A stretch of DNA of 64,000 bases from Ilex aquifolium (lineage: Eukaryota; Streptophyta; Magnoliopsida; Aquifoliales; Aquifoliaceae): NCBI GenBank assembly GCA_951799425.1, contig OX637399.1, positions 31,804,701 to 31,868,700 on the forward strand. The letters run 5' to 3'. Below the pieces are notes generated by a model. That model was not told the origin of the DNA. It did no database searches and saw nothing but the letters and a program-made list of their open reading frames with translations. Positions 21,899 through 34,534 of this stretch are shown here, one piece after another. Position 1 is the stretch's first letter; every line of letters begins with the position of its first letter. The position numbers and the translations under genes were made by a program.

Positions 21899-22175
21899 TC
21901 TATACTATTAATAAAAGGCAACTAAATGAAAAAAATTTGAATGACTAAAATAGCCCTAATAAAATAATTAATCCCCATCTAAAATGTCAACTAATTCTCA
22001 AAATTCTTAATTTCTTTTTTTACCCCTCAACAATAGAATTAGGTCATTTCAATCCCTAATTTAATTACCAAACCTCACTGTCGAATATTGATTGGGAGAG
22101 GTCACCTCTTCGTCTGTCTCTCTCTTTCTCTCCTCTTTTAATGGTAACATTATTTAGTCTTTCATTCTCCACCCT

Positions 22176-22229
<54 letters not shown>

Positions 22230-25200
22230 ATTGAATAAGCAGTGGGCTCTTTGTGGCTCAACAAATTCTTGGAATTAAATGTGTGGAGCTATTCTCTCTT
22301 CCATCGTGAGCCTATTCTCTTCTCTGTCTCTCAAAGAAAATTTATTCTGCATTGAATGTCAGTTATAAATTAGAAGTTGGATCACTCCATTCCTCTCCCA
22401 TTCCCAACCGTTTCAAGTATGAAAACGTGATTCATCAATTAAAATGTTTCCTTCCACTCTTTCTTTGCATTACGAAAGCTTGACCAGGTAGAACTATCTA
22501 TTCTACACACGGTTCCTTTTAGGTTGTCCATTTTCTTCCAGTGCTAGAACACTCCTCATTATCTGTTTGATTATAGACTTCTATGAAATTCTTGTATGTT
22601 TGTATGTTGTTAAGCATAATATGTATCAGTTCCACATCAATTGTTTAGCCTTTAAAGAAATCCCAGTTCCTGAACTTTCATGATATTCAGAAGCTTTCCA
22701 CACTGTGTCATACTCTGTTTGTAGGAAAAGCATAAATTCTTATGGAGAATTGGAAATATGGTACTCTATCACAGTTGACATAACTACATATGCAATATAC
22801 ACCACTTCCTTGCTTTTCATGTATTTTTTAATAAGTACATTGATGAGAAAGGTAATATGGTACTTACGAATTTCTTATGAATAACTTACTATAATTACAT
22901 GTTGATTTAGAATTATCGTTAAATTTGGATGTTGAGTTCCGAGTAATTAGGTGCTGCTGAATAATTGACTTTTCAGGCAGCAATCATTTAGGCAACAAGT
23001 TGGTTGAAATGGGAAATGAGACGATCAAGAAAGATGATAGGGTCATTTTGCTGGAAGGAGACCTCCCAAAATCCACATCTACGAAATTGGCTACTATTTC
23101 CATTAAAGTGAACTTGATTAGGTTGATTTGCTGTTGGATTTGTAGCATTGTGGTGGAATATCTTTGCTATTACCTATTATGTTCATAGAAATCTTTCTTG
23201 ACCCATGCAACTCTTGATGTTCTAGGTTTTTGACAAATGGATGACTCATTTTTGCTAAAAAAATAAAGCAATTTTGACAGCAATGCAAGTCATATCATTT
23301 TGTCCATTATAACTACGTATATTTGACCACCTCATGCCTTCTTATACATGATGTTACCTTTCATATAGGTCTGAATTCAAAGGAATTATATTGTACTTTC
23401 TCATTTGCGACCGGTGACCGCACAAATAAGTCGATAGATTCCACCAAGGTGCATTATTCTTTTGTGTTGTCTTTTTTTTTTTTTTTTTGGTGTGTGATAT
23501 CAAGTATGGGCTATGCATTTAAATTTTAGCCATGAGTAAAGTATAATAGCTTTTGGCTGTCACATTGTGTACAATTGATACATTTAATGTTTACAGAGCT
23601 TATTTTCAGAAGAAAACTGTATATGTAGCCAGTTGCTTTCACTTTAAGTACTCAATGTTGTGACTGGGAATGCTATGCTTGAGCAAACTCAAACAAGAAG
23701 GTGGGCGCTGTTTTTCTTCTCCCTTTCTCTCCCAGACAAATAGCCAACGTGAGTCAAACCATTATTTGCATTACTTTCTTACTGCAACAGCTTATGTGAC
23801 ACCAACATGTTCAGTAGGATTGGTGCACCGTGTAATTTCCTATTTGTAGGGTATGGTGACAAACCTAATAATTGAGCAGCTTGTTTTAATTATGTTTATT
23901 AATTCTTTAGAAGTTTTCTCAACTCCAATAATACTTGGTGTGTCATTGCAAGTTGGGGATCACTAAAGACTGGAAGCTAGAATTTTTCAACATGACCAGT
24001 GTTTACATCTGTTGATCATGTTGAAGTCTGCGCGGCCGATTCTCATTAAATGTTGGTCTAGCCTTCATTTTGCAAGAGAATAAATTTTAAAGAATAGTGG
24101 TACTGCTTTACTCTTTAGCCCTAACTATCACACTTCAAACTTGTTGCAGTGGAATTCATTACATAGTTTTTCACCATCTGGGTAGGTGTGCTTTTTATTG
24201 TTCCGATTCCATTTCTAAGTATTATGGCATTGATTTATGTAGAAAGTTTTCACGAGAAAAATTTTGAAGTCATCACAATAAAAGACTTTTCTTGAGTTCC
24301 ATGGGGAGATAAGTTTTAATTGATCTCAAACGGGAATGCCTTAAGAGCTTCACTTTTCCAAGCTTGTCTAGCATCGACATATAACCTAAAAAGAAAATAA
24401 AAAACTTGATTCTACTTTAATTGTACAATGAATCAAGTGGTTTCAACTTAAATTTAAAATCTGTTTTTATGTTCACTAAAATTTTCATTTATATTCAAAT
24501 TTAAAAGAATTGATTTGATTGGTATAATCCACGGTTTCATTTTATATGCATTATAAAGTAGCACAAAGTCAATACATCATTTTAGTTAAGTATCTTGTAG
24601 AATACTCTTGCCATAGATCCCATTTTCTATTTTGCCTATATTCCTCTACCCCTCAGGTAAAATAAGAACAGCACCCTACATTCAAAGCCCTGTTTTTACC
24701 ACTAGAAAAAATTTGTTTCAGTTGCATATCATAAGGAATTCGAACAACTGCTTCAAATACAGTAAGTGAAAAACATGTTCAGAGCAATTTTTTGTAGATT
24801 CTATAGCATGACATTTACATGATTTACACAATTTGCATGACTATACTTAATAATATGAGAATATTTTGGTACACTATTCTTAGGCCAAACAAGATGGTAC
24901 CATTATTAAGCCCTAGGTTTCTTATTGTTGGCGTAAATATCTTTTTTTGTTTTTAAAGATTTATGCCCTTCTTTTTTAATATGATATTGTCAATTTGGAA
25001 GAAAGGAATATTTTTATTGCAAATTTTATGATGATGATCCTATACAAGGTTGAGGAATTTAAACAAGAAAAGATATTTTGTTTCATGCGTACCAAAATTT
25101 CTGATTTGCTACCAATGCATGTCATTCAATGTTCTAATTATTTATTTTGTGGCCTGCTATTGGCCGTTTGTTCTTTCAGATTCAGTGTAAACTTGTTACA

Positions 25201-27246
25201 TTTTCCAAGATGGATGGAAGGGTTACATCCATTTAGGAAGAATGCTATTGTTTCGTATGTGAAATTTATTAGTTTCAAGTTACCAAAAGGTTTACGAAGT
25301 TCTCTATCTCTCGCGATGGGGAAACATACACTACACGAGACTAATTAGATGACACCAATTTCTTTATCTAGATTACAATTGAAACTAAATGTTTCAACCT
25401 GTCTCTGTCTTTCTCCCTCCATCCAGTTGACATATCCAAGTCCTTGCCCCAGAGTGAAATGTTTCCTCTTTTCTCTCCCCCCCTCAAACCAAAAAGGGTA
25501 ATTGAAGCTCCAGTTATAATATCCCAAGGAGTATCCAATGATGGGTAATAATTCATTCAGAGCTATATTTGGTGTTACTATGGATCAATTGTGGATTCAC
25601 ACACATCCAAAAGATAACATAGTTACTACTGAAAGTAATATGCATGCATTTGATAGTGGTACCAACACATGATCGACTTGGATAAGCTCCTGCATGTGGT
25701 GAACATTGAATCACGGTTATTCTAATACCACCATTTTGAATATTTGGTTGATGTACCTAAAGAGGAAATATTTGTGTGGAAGCATTGAACTAGCCCTTGT
25801 AGACTACGTTTAAGGCCTTGGACTTTAAAACAGGGCTGAGGGTTGTTTTATGAGTAGTCCCTTCTTTTCTTGTACTTACACCTCCAAAGTTGTACACCAT
25901 AAAGATGAATGGCTACCACTGCATGCATATGTCAATTAAAGAAGTTTATCTTGAAATCTGCCTTCAAACTCATCCTCTCTTTTGATTAGTAAAATGTTCT
26001 CTATGTTTTCATCAATGAATGTTGAAGTCACTTATTGTAGTTTGCTATATTATTTAGAAAAACTATGACATGCTCTCTTGACTAGCTCTAAATTTGGTAG
26101 GTTAATTGTAATATGTTTTTAGCTCTCGTGATTAATCTACTTGCTACGAAACTTGAACAAATATTTGGGATATTATTTTTTAAGTGACTTTGTGTGTACT
26201 TTATTGTTATCTAACATGACCAATTAGGAGAGTATATTGAACAAGTAATTTGGAGTTGAGAGTGGTTTTGATTTGATTTGAATTTTTTGAATTAATCTAT
26301 ATCATGAAAGAATATAGCCCTTATTTATGTTTATTTTATTTTATTTTCGATGTCTAATGATGTAAATTGTGCAGACTTTTTCGATGTAAAAATAAGGAAA
26401 ATGAAAATTGTTAATTCCCTATTTTTATGTCCCCTGATGTGCTCTAAAGAGAAACTATATGTAATTTGGTTTTTCATTCTTAGGTATAAGGTAAGGTATA
26501 TGTGCACGAGTATCGTGAGAAGTATCATACCTACTGCTCATTGGTATATGGAACTATATTTACTCATTTTCAAGGTTTGAAATTGATTCCTATGCATTGG
26601 TAATTGTGTTTGTGGAATCAGCTTGTTTGACCCAATTTTGTTCTCTAATAAAACCTCATAGCTATATGTGGGAATGAGTTCACTAAACGTGGACGAATAT
26701 ATATTTTATCAGATCAAGACTCCAATCTATTGCGTTATAACTTCATGAGAACTATAAAATTTTGAAAACTTAACTGTTTGGTTAATGCTGGTACTAAAAG
26801 AATATATCATATTTTTGTTAATGTCTAATGAAAGACAGAATGTGACTAGACATGTGAAAGTGTCACAAACAAGGTTGTTGTGCAAGGAAAGGATATTTTT
26901 GTTCATGTGTAGCCAAGAGCACGCACAAACATGTCTTATAATTCCAATGAGAGCTTCTCTCTTCTACTAGAATTCCATTTATCCTGTCATCTCTTCTGCA
27001 TTTTCTGGGGTCAGTTCGAATTAGCTTATTGATGTTTATTTTTTTTGATACATACTTGGCTCATTGAGTTTAGTTCTACAGTTCTGCATAGGCTCTCCTT
27101 CAATTCTTTTACTTTCACCCTATCCTGTTATGTTTGTACCAAAATATTTCCTCTTTCATTGTTCCCATTTTAACAACAAAATATTTCTTTTTCCACTGTA
27201 ACTCAAAATGATTCACGTGCAACGCATGTATTTTGAATTGCCCTAG
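21899..27246 (+). mobile_element. Large non-autonomous Helitron, about 5.3 kb
   Basis: The start is A|TCTATACTATTAATAAAAGG, a classic plant Helitron 5' end. The end is hairpin ACGTGC-AAC-GCATGT (27214-27228), then 15 nt, then CTAG|T (27243-27247). It is inserted between A and T. I see no Rep/helicase open frame. The interior is AT-rich, with (TC)21, several short open frames and exon-like junctions (e.g. TGACTTTTCAG at ~22967-22977 before an open stretch to 23188). It may carry captured gene pieces, but none belongs to a family I recognise. It sits upstream of P450 copy 4, between it and its duplicated upstream flank at 27247-28000. Confidence 0.7.
22179..22220. repeat. (TC)21 microsatellite followed by (AC)4
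   Basis: Perfect dinucleotide run inside the Helitron, near its 5' end. Confidence 0.97.
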
Positions 27247-28000
27247 TAAACTAAAACCTTTTAGACGTCTAAATTCAAAGAAAGTAGACGATAAATAGAC
27301 CTGACAAACATAAAATAAATTATAGATATTCTAAAAATTTTACAAAAATCAGAGATTTGGCCGTTTTTCATTATACGTACGTTACTCTTTCACTACTAAT
27401 GTCTCTTTCGTCTACCGCTACGACTTAGAAGCACAACAGTCCACCTGTATTCTAAAATCTGTTGCTATGTCTACAGTCACATTATGGCGACTCATTACTC
27501 CCGGCAAAGTATGTCAAAAGCTTGACAGAACTCTCAACAAAGTGCCAATGCATATAGTGATGGCAATGACGCTTTTAGTATTCTTCTTGAGAAAATCCCA
27601 TTTTACCCTTGGTATAAAAATTTTTAGTTTATCCTCTAAATGATTAATTTTGTCACGTTATTGCTCAAAGAAAGAAAAACGTTACAATGTGGTTTACCGT
27701 CTTATTTTTTTTGGTCATCCGTCTGTTTTATGTCAAATCTACCAATCACGAATTACAAAACAGATGGATGACCAAACGAAAATAAGACGGTGGACCATAT
27801 TACAACGTTTTTATTTTTTTGAAGGGACAATGTGAGAAAATTAATCATTCGATGGGATAAACTATGTATTTTTTAGGGGACAAAATGAGATTTTCCCATC
27901 CTTTGTCTTAATTTGTTTTCAAAGCTTATTATTGTATTCCACGTTTGAGCCTTTGACACAAGTGATGTGGTCTTTTTGGCTACCTCGAGACCAGGTCAAA
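27247..28000. repeat. Duplicated upstream flank of the P450 unit (with MITE)
   Basis: Apart from the MITE at 27589-27897, this matches 38140-38440 (AATCTGTTGCTATGTC, GACAGAACTCT, TTCCACGTTTGAGCCTTTG). The copia element then interrupts it, and the match resumes at 33015. This region belongs to the tandemly duplicated unit. Confidence 0.7.
27589..27897. mobile_element. Hairpin MITE, 309 bp
   Basis: The two halves are near-complete inverted copies: GAGAAAATCCCATTTTACCC against GGGAAAATCTCATTTTGTCC, continuing through CACCGTCTTATTTT...GGTCATCC. The paralogous site at 38291-38305 (TATTCTTCTTTGTC) is uninterrupted. A half-length relative is at 37972-38135. Confidence 0.8.
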
Positions 28001-28005
28001 GAAAT

Positions 28006-28228
28006 TATTAGGGTGTAAATATTGTATATTAGAGTTTGTTAGACGTGTACAGGTGTCATTTGTTCATTGGTTGTACAGCTGTAGACAGATTGTAATTTTG
28101 ATCAAGTCTTTTTCTTCTCTGCTATATATATTAGCAGGTTTCCCTCTTTTCTATATGTTCGATAAATCAATGAAGATCATTTTCTTCTTCTCTCTTCTTC
28201 TTGGCTCTTCTTCTTCTCGAGCTTAATA
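28006..28228 (+). repeat. 5' LTR of the copia element
   Basis: Begins TATTAGGGTG and ends GAGCTTAATA, so the ends are short inverted repeats (TATTA/TAATA). A CTATATATATTAG promoter-like stretch lies inside. Confidence 0.95.
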
Positions 28229-28240
28229 TGGTATCAGAGC
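28229..28240 (+). other. Primer-binding site (initiator tRNA-Met type)
   Basis: TGGTATCAGAGC is complementary to the 3' end of plant initiator tRNA-Met, the usual copia primer. Confidence 0.9.
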
Positions 28241-31200
28241 AAATTTGATCCGTCGCAAATTTGCTTGTTTTCTTCTTCTTTCGTTGATTGTTCTTGTACT
28301 CTTCGATATGACGACTCTTTCCTCGATGAGTGATTCCAATTCTAGAGAGCGTACCAATTCTGGAGAGCGTACCAATTTGAATCGTTTCGCCATTGAAGAA
28401 CCTTCGAATCCTTGCTATCTTCATCATTCTGATAGCCCTGGGCAAGTGCTTGTCTCGCAGCTGCTCACCGGTGAGAATTATACCAATTGGAGTCACGCGA
28501 TGTTAATTGCCCTATCTATGAAGAACAAATTGGGATTTGTTGATGGTTCCATTCCTGAGCCTCAAGGTACTGATGTTGATTTGTTCAACTCTTGGATTCG
28601 CAATAATAATATTGTTATATCTTGGATCTTGAATTCGGTTTCAAAGGAAATTTCTACCAGAATTATTTTTGCTGTTTTTGCCCGTGAGATTTGGCTAGAT
28701 CTTAGGGATCGTTTTCAACAGAGGAACGGACCTAGAATTTTTCAGCTTAAACGTGAATTGATGAATTTGCGTCAAGAACAGAGTTCTGTGAGCATTTATT
28801 TCACAAAGCTAAAAACTATATGGGAAGAACTGAGTAATTACCAGCTTAATTGTTCTTGTGGAAAGTGTTCTTGTGGTGGAGTTAAAAATCTTAATGATCA
28901 TCATCAAATGGAGTACATAATGTCCTTTTTAATGGGACTTGATGATTCTTTCTCTCAAGTTCGTGGTCAATTGCTTCTCATGGATCCGATGCCTCCTATT
29001 AATCGTGTTTTCTCTCTGATTGTTCAAGAGGAACAACAAAGGAGGACTAATCCTTTCTCTAATTCGAGCAATTCTACTGGCACAATGGTCTTTGCTGTTA
29101 AAACAGATGTTGCTAAATCTGGTGGATCTGGTTCTCAAAATTCTCAGAATTCCACTTTCAGTGCTTCCAAGAATCAGAAAAGAGACAGGTCTTATTGCAC
29201 GCATTGCAAGATTCTTGGACATACTATGGATCGTTGCTACAAGATCCATGGATATCCTCATGTATATAAATTCAAATCCAACAACAATTCTAATGTTGCT
29301 GCTCATCAAGTTTTTACTTCTAATGATAGACCAGATCAGTCTAATTCTTTTGGAGGTTTTGTTCAGAATCTGAACTCCAATCAATATCAGCAGCTAATGT
29401 CCATGCTTTCTACACATTTGAGTAGCTCAGCAAAGGTCACCAATGCTCCTGATCCTTCTCAAACCAACTGCCTCGCAGGTATTTGCTTATCTGTGTCTTT
29501 GAGTCCTCCAATTTCATCCAATTAGTTCTGGATTGTAGACTCAGGAGCTACTTGACATATTTGTTCACAAGCCAATGCCTTTGTTTCCTTGCATTCTATT
29601 CATCACACAACAGTTACTTTGCCAAATCATTCTCAGATTTTGGTCCATTTTGCTGGTGATGTTAAACTGCATTCTGACCTTGTGCTTAAAGATGTATTGT
29701 TTGTCCCTCAATTCAAATTCAACTTGATCTCAGTCAGTGCTTTAGTTATTGGGTCTGGTCTTACAGTGAGTTTCCTCATGACTGCTTTGTTTTCCAGGAT
29801 CTTTCAACCAAGAGGATGATTTTCAGGGGTGACAAAGTCCAAGATCTCTATGTTCTTAATGTTCAGTGTCTGAATTCTATTTCCAATGCCTTTGTCAATA
29901 ATGTTTCTGCTCATATTTGGCATAATAGGCTAGGACACATTTCTTTTAAGAGACTTGATTCTTTGAAAGATCAGTTGAAATGTGATGTAACTAGATTGCA
30001 TAAGTCGGATCCTTGTTATATTTGTCATCTTGCTAAGCAAAGAAGGCTGTCCTTTGAATCCAATAATCACTTGTCCAAATTTCCTTTTGATCTTTGTGCA
30101 CTGTGATATTTGGGGGCCATGTCAAACTGTTTCTTATACTGGTCATCGCTTTTTCTTGACTCTTGTTGATGATTGCACTCGTTTTACTTGGGTTTATTTG
30201 TTGAGGAATAAATCTGATGTTGTCTCTATGGTACCGAAGTTTTTCAACATGGTTTCAACTCAGTTTAATGCCAAAATCAAGGTGTTTCGATCTGATAATG
30301 CACCTGAGTTATCTTTTGCTGAGTTTTTCCAAGAGAAGGGAGTTTTGCATCAGTTTTCATGTGTTGACAGGCCTCAACAAAACTCAGTTGTGGAGCGAAA
30401 ACATCAACACCTCTTGAATGTGGCTCGGTCATTGTTTTTCCAATCCAGGATTCCAGTTTCTCTTTGGACAGATTGTGTTCTTACTGCGGCTTTCTTGATT
30501 AACAGAACTCCTTCTCCACTTTTGAGGCACAACACACCTTTTCATTTGTTATACAAAATAGCTCCTGATTACACTCTTTTTCGAGTTTTTGGCTGTTTAG
30601 CATTTGTTTCCACCTTAGCTGTTCATCAAACCAAGTTCCAACCTCGTGCTCGAGTTTGTGTTTTCCTTGGTTATCCGGCTGGTGTGAAAGGTTATAAGTT
30701 CTATGATGTGGAGACCAAACAAGTTTTTCTATCACGAGATGCAGTGTTTCATGAGGAAGTGTTTCCTTTTCATGCTATTACTAGTTCAGATCAAGTTACT
30801 GATCCATTTCCGGATTTGGTTGTACCACATTCTTCATTACAAGCTCATTTTATTTCAGATTTTGCTTCTTCACATGTTCATGATCCACCTATTACTTCTG
30901 ATGTTCCAGCTGATCTTCCCATTGATCGTCCTGATACTAATTCCCCAATTGTTTCTTCATCGGGTCTTTCTCCCTCTGGTGTTGTTTCTACTTCAGCAGC
31001 TACTATTCCAGTAGATGATATTCCAGCAATTGTTCCTTCTACATCTGGTGATGTTGTTCTTCGAAAATCTACCAGAGTGATTCATCAACCTAATTACTTG
31101 AAGGATTATCACTGCAATTTACTTGCTGGCTCTCCTACTCCTGCTTCAACTTCCACATCTTATCCAGTATCTAACTACATCTCTTATCATGGTCTTTCTG

Positions 31201-32791
31201 ATTCACACAAACAGTTTGTGCTCAGTGTATCCTCTCAAGTTGAGCCTGAATACTATCACCAAGCAGTGAAGTTTCCTGAATGGAGATTGGCTATGCATGA
31301 AGAGTTGAAAGCTATGGAAGTAAACAACACCTGGACCGTCACTTCTCTTCCTCATGACAAGCATACCATTGGCTGCAAATGGATTTACAAGATCAAGCTT
31401 AAATCAGATGGATCCATTGAGCGACATAAGGCTCGTTTGGTAGCTAAAGGCTATACATAACAAGAAGGTTTGGACTTTGTTGAAACCTTTTCTCCAGTGG
31501 CAAAATTAGTGACTGTGAAGGTTCTTCTTGCACTTGTTGCCTCCCATAATTGGCATCTAGCCCAACTTGATGTTAACAACGCTTTTTTAAATGGTGATCT
31601 TTTTGAGGACATCTCTATGGATCTCCCTCTCGGCTATCTTAGACAAAGGGAGTCCTCTCCTTCTCCAAGCAAACTAGTATGCAAGCTTCACAAGTCAATT
31701 TATGGTCTCAAGTAAGCTTCGAGACAATGGTATTCAAAATTTTCTCAAGCTTTGCTCAAGTTTGGCTTTCTTCAGTCAAAATTTGATTACTCTCTCATCA
31801 CAAAAGGTCATGGATCCTCTTTTGTTGCTCTTCTAGTTTATGTGGATGATATCATCCTTACTAGTCCTTCACCTCAAGCTATTGATGAGCTCAAACAGTT
31901 TCTGCATACACAGTTTAAGCTCAAGGATCTTGGTTGTCTCAAGTACTTTCTTGGTCTTGAGATTGCTCAGTCCAAGCAAGGTATTTGCTTTCTCAACGTC
32001 ATTACACCTTACAATTACTTGAGGACACCGGTTACTTGGCTTGTAAGCCAACTGTTGTTCTAATGGATCTAAAACTTCGTTTAACTGCCACTGAAGGTGA
32101 ACTGCTTCTTGATATAACACACTATCGGCGACTTGTTGGGAAACTTCTTTATCTCGCCCAGATATTACTTTTGCAGTTCACAAGCTCACTCAATTCTTGG
32201 CTCAACCTCGACTCCCTCATCTCAAGGCAGTGCATCACCTACTTCGTTATCTCAAGAAAAGTCCTGGTCAAGGGTTGTTGTTTTCTTCTAATTCTTCCTT
32301 GCAGCTGAGAGCTTTCTCTAATACTGATTAGGGATCATGCCCTGATTTTCGCCCCTCTATTACAGGTTTTTGCATCTTTATTGGCGACTCTTTAGTCTCT
32401 TGGAAGGCCAAAAAGCAGACCACCATCTCTCGATCCTCAGCTGAAGCTGAGTATAGAGCTCTTTCCTCTACTGCCAGTGAGCTTATTTGGTTGCAGCACC
32501 TTCTTAAAGATTTTCAAGTCATGGTTGATTCTCCTGCTTTGCTATATTGTGACAATCAAGCTGCGATACATATTGCCTCTAATCCAACCTTTCATGAACG
32601 AACTAAGCATATCGAGATAGATTGCCATTTTGTTCGTGAAAGAGTTACTTCAGGAGTTCTCAAATTGCTTCCCATTCGATCTCAATACCAATTGGCTGAC
32701 ATGTTTACTAAACCCCTCTCATCTACTCAGCTTTTTTCTTTGCTGTCCAAGATGGGTGTAAAGGACATTTACAAGCCACCTTGAGGGGAAG

Positions 32792-33014
32792 TATTAGGGT
32801 GTAAATATTGTATATTAGAGTTTGTTAGACGTGTACAGGTGTCATTTGTTCATTGGTTGTACAACTGTAGACAGATTGTAATTTTGATTAAGTCTTTTTC
32901 TTCCCTGCTATATATATTAGTAGTTTTCCCTCTTTTGTATATGTTCGATAAATCAATGAAGATCATTTTCTTCTTCTCTCTTTTTCTTGGCTCTTCTTCT
33001 TCCCGAGCTTAATA
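32792..33014 (+). repeat. 3' LTR of the copia element
   Basis: Same length as the 5' LTR and about 96% identical by hand alignment, preceded by a purine-rich tract. Confidence 0.95.
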
Positions 33015-34179
33015 GAAATGATTTACAAACCCGTCAACAAAGGCAAATATCATAATTGGTCTTTAAATTTTATTTTTAATTTTAATTTTAATTTAGTTAT
33101 TGAACTTTTAATTATCTTAATTTAATCCTTTAATTATCAATCTTGTCTCAATTAAATTATTTTATCACTTTTTATCGTTAGATCAACCGGAGACTAGCTC
33201 AATTTGATCAATTTTAGCGTTGATTTAACAATGAAAATAGACAAAAGGACTTAAGTGTGACAAAATTCATAGGTCCAAATAGCTAGCTAGTGATGATAGT
33301 ACATTATATATATATCACACAACCACAACAAAGTACTTTTCTTGCGCTCTTTTTTCCCATTGCTTTGTTTTCTTAATTTCCAGCTCTTTACTTAGAAGGC
33401 CACGAAGCAGTGAAATTTCTAAATTCATTTTTAGAGCCCGCCGTCTTAACCGTTCTCTATATATGTCCCTCTCACCGTCTCTCCCTCTCTTTGCTCTCTC
33501 TCTCTCTCTCTCCAATAAATAAAACACAGGAGTGTGTGTATAGGGGTGTATATACATCATTCAAGTAGGTTAATTAAGGAGGGTATATTTGAATTTGAAT
33601 TTGGTTTTGTGCATTTTATTTTCGGATTAGGGTTGTAATGCATTCAAAGTCAAGTACCAAACTAATGCAACACGTATAACAGAAGGTACATGGCAGATCA
33701 AGACCATCGAAAACAGTGCAGATCGGCGTCAATCAGGGTTGATTCTGGGTGACAGTGTTAGAAAATTTATGAAGACTCCATTCTGGAATGCTCTCAATAA
33801 TTTGAGCAAGATTGAAAACCTATGTCTTTCAACCCATCAATTTTTAGCCAAAAACGACGCTTATGACATTTTTTTATTTTATCCTGTTGTTTGGGGTATT
33901 TTCGTAATATTGTTTATTTGCTGGAATTTTTTAATAATTTAGGGTTATTATGATTTCGTATTTATATTGTGTTGAGAAAATGAATTCAACAGTTTAGTAT
34001 TCGTTTGAATAAACATAGAGACAATTTCTCTTGTCTTTCTAATTGACTTAGTATTATTCGTTAATCAACAAAGCTTTTGAAAGCTTTAATCTGTTATTAT
34101 TACGATAATCAATAGGGTATAGTTTATGTTGTTTAATCTCGTTTCTTTCTACCCGCTTTCCTATATCACAAACCCGAAA
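33015..34179. other. Intergenic sequence, left part duplicated upstream flank
   Basis: 33015-~33260 continues the duplicated flank seen at 38441-38680. After that there is a short (TA)/(TC) tract (33305-33312, 33481-33512) and AT-rich sequence. A 67-codon open frame near 33.8 kb looks random. Confidence 0.5.
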
Positions 34180-34534
34180 TAATCTCACACAATTAGAGGA
34201 TCAAAAATCCAAAACAATAAAATACGTTCAAAGTTTAAGAATTTGATCGTTTCAATTGACAGTTCAAGAAACGAAATAGAAATCATATAAAAACTTAAAG
34301 AATACAAAACGTTATATACCCTCAAACTTTTATCAATTAATATATAATAGAAAATAAAACTAGTGAAATTTTTAAAACAAACTTGGCTGCTAATATTACC
34401 CCATATGTGTCACACAAATACATAAAACTTTTCTTGCACTTCTTTTTCAATTATTTTGTTTTCTTTCTAATGACACTTAGAATGTAATGAAGCAATGAAG
34501 CTTCTTCATTCAATACATTTGATTCTCCATAAGG
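34180..34534. repeat. Duplicated P450 3'-flank, third copy (gene-proximal part)
   Basis: Homologous to 17060-17260 plus 17818-17989, without the retroelement between them. This gives the pre-insertion state of the 17267-17811 element. The gene-distal half of the flank is missing here but a piece of it is seen at 39000-39185. Confidence 0.8.

Larger units (their letters stand above)
28006..33014 (+). mobile_element. Ty1/copia LTR retrotransposon, broken fossil with both LTRs
   Basis: It has 223-bp LTRs, a target duplication GAAAT (28001-28005 and 33015-33019), a primer-binding site TGGTATCAGAGC matching initiator tRNA-Met directly after the 5' LTR, and a GAGGGGAAG purine tract before the 3' LTR. 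Parts in copia order: gag ~28.3-29.5 kb with a CCHC zinc knuckle near 29.2 kb, protease region ~29.5-29.8, integrase ~29.9-30.7 (HHCC then catalytic core), reverse transcriptase ~31.3-32.1, RNase H ~32.4-32.75. The coding region is broken, with roughly half a dozen disruptions. The LTRs differ at about 8 of 223 positions by hand count, suggesting an age of about 1-3 million years at usual plant rates. The paralogous site at 38441-38445 is empty. Confidence 0.95.

Noticed and set aside
24995-25348. 117-codon open frame inside the large Helitron
   Set aside because: No recognised domain and no flanking splice sites that fit. Treated as chance or as an unidentified captured fragment.
33739-33942. 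67-codon open frame near the copia element
   Set aside because: No homology recognised, AT-rich random composition, no splice or promoter context.
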